From the NCBI GenBank assembly GCA_947493005.1, contig CANLOY010000008.1:144041-208040 (forward strand): 64,000 nt of DNA, in the 5' to 3' direction. The notes beneath the pieces were generated by a model that did no database searches, had not been told where the DNA came from, and saw nothing but the letters and a program-made list of their open reading frames with translations. Made by a program: the position numbers and the translations under genes. Numbering within the stretch: the first letter of the stretch is position 1; every line of letters starts with the position of its first letter. The DNA is from an uncultured Roseivirga sp. GTDB taxonomy: Bacteria > Bacteroidota > Bacteroidia > Cytophagales > Cyclobacteriaceae. Below are positions 63,877 to 64,000 of the stretch, piece by piece.

Positions 63877-63907
63877 CAAAGGTAGCTCTTTTGATGATTA
63901 GTGCACA
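63877..63907 (-). promoter_or_regulatory. Promoter of the ATP synthase operon
   Basis: On the minus strand TACCTTTG (63884-63877) matches TAnnTTTG. With the normal 19-base spacing the -33 position reads TGTG (63907-63904), a three-of-four match to TTTG. The ATG at 63872 is only four bases after the -7 box, so transcription would begin at or near the start codon. Confidence 0.65.
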
Positions 63908-63923
63908 GTAAATGAAAAAAGTA

Positions 63924-64000
63924 ATTGGGTGATTGGGTGATTGGGTGATTGGGTGATTGGGTGATTGGGTGATTGGGTGATTGGGTGATTGGGTGATTGG
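63924..64000. repeat. 8-bp tandem repeat, at least nine copies, cut by window edge
   Basis: ATTGGGTG is repeated nine times without a mismatch and a tenth copy is cut at base 64000. It begins 17 bases upstream of the -33 position of the ATP synthase promoter. The total number of copies is unknown. Confidence 0.97.

Noticed and set aside
63924..64000. CRISPR-like array at the right edge
   Set aside because: The unit is only 8 bp and has no spacers; it is a simple tandem repeat.

Overview
The window looks like a chromosomal segment of a marine-type Bacteroidota bacterium, probably of the Cytophagales. The signs are promoters with the phylum's -33 TTTG / -7 TAnnTTTG pattern, start codons that almost all lack a Shine-Dalgarno sequence (rpsU is the striking exception), very large secreted proteins that look like type IX secretion system (T9SS) cargo, a PorE-like OmpA lipoprotein, and an ATP synthase cluster without atpD and atpC. 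There is no sign of phage, plasmid, insertion sequence or CRISPR. The placement rests on signature reading only; no search was run.

Layout. 1-2200: the start of a XerC/D recombinase (cut by the left edge), rpsU, a lipoprotein with a decayed second copy behind it, and an orphan helical protein. 2200-6450: an acyl-CoA dehydrogenase, the dTDP-sugar pair rmlB-rmlA, and a glutaminyl-cyclase-like M28 lipoprotein. 6500-11400: the rimP-nusA-infB operon behind a clear promoter and a leader hairpin, ended by a terminator whose U-run touches the ATG of a small membrane protein. 11400-14800 (minus): asd, a THUMP-like methyltransferase and a TPR membrane protein, overlapping one another. 14890-22347: a 2485-residue surface protein made of 14 Ig-like and 5 lamin-tail modules. 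22500-24860: a possible 50-residue gene with its own terminator, a DksA-like protein, scpB, an RluB-type pseudouridine synthase and tRNA-Phe. 24960-27682: two halves of an HdrD/GlpC-like Fe-S oxidoreductase with a DUF1287 gene between them. 27715-32660 (minus): a palindromic repeat, an EGW-repeat lipoprotein, and a response regulator / histidine kinase / DM13 lipoprotein / barrel protein operon. 32824-36674: a phylum-specific conserved protein, the PorE-like protein and purM. 36962-56960: three consecutive giant paralogous secreted proteins (1861, 2276 and about 2306 residues). 56949-63872 (minus): a methyltransferase, a UbiA-like membrane protein and the ATP synthase genes atpG, A, H, F, E, B and an AtpI-like gene. 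The window ends inside an 8-bp tandem repeat.

Most noteworthy: (i) an 18-bp element holding two 11-bp-spaced TCAC half-sites lies upstream of both the response regulator operon and the EGW lipoprotein gene, which suggests an OmpR-type regulon; (ii) the three-gene array of giant modular T9SS-type proteins shows mosaic module relationships, and its third member has no usable ATG; (iii) rpsU carries a perfect Shine-Dalgarno sequence in an otherwise SD-less segment, consistent with bS21 autoregulation; (iv) terminators abut the start codon of the next gene; (v) the atp operon promoter appears to give a leaderless message.
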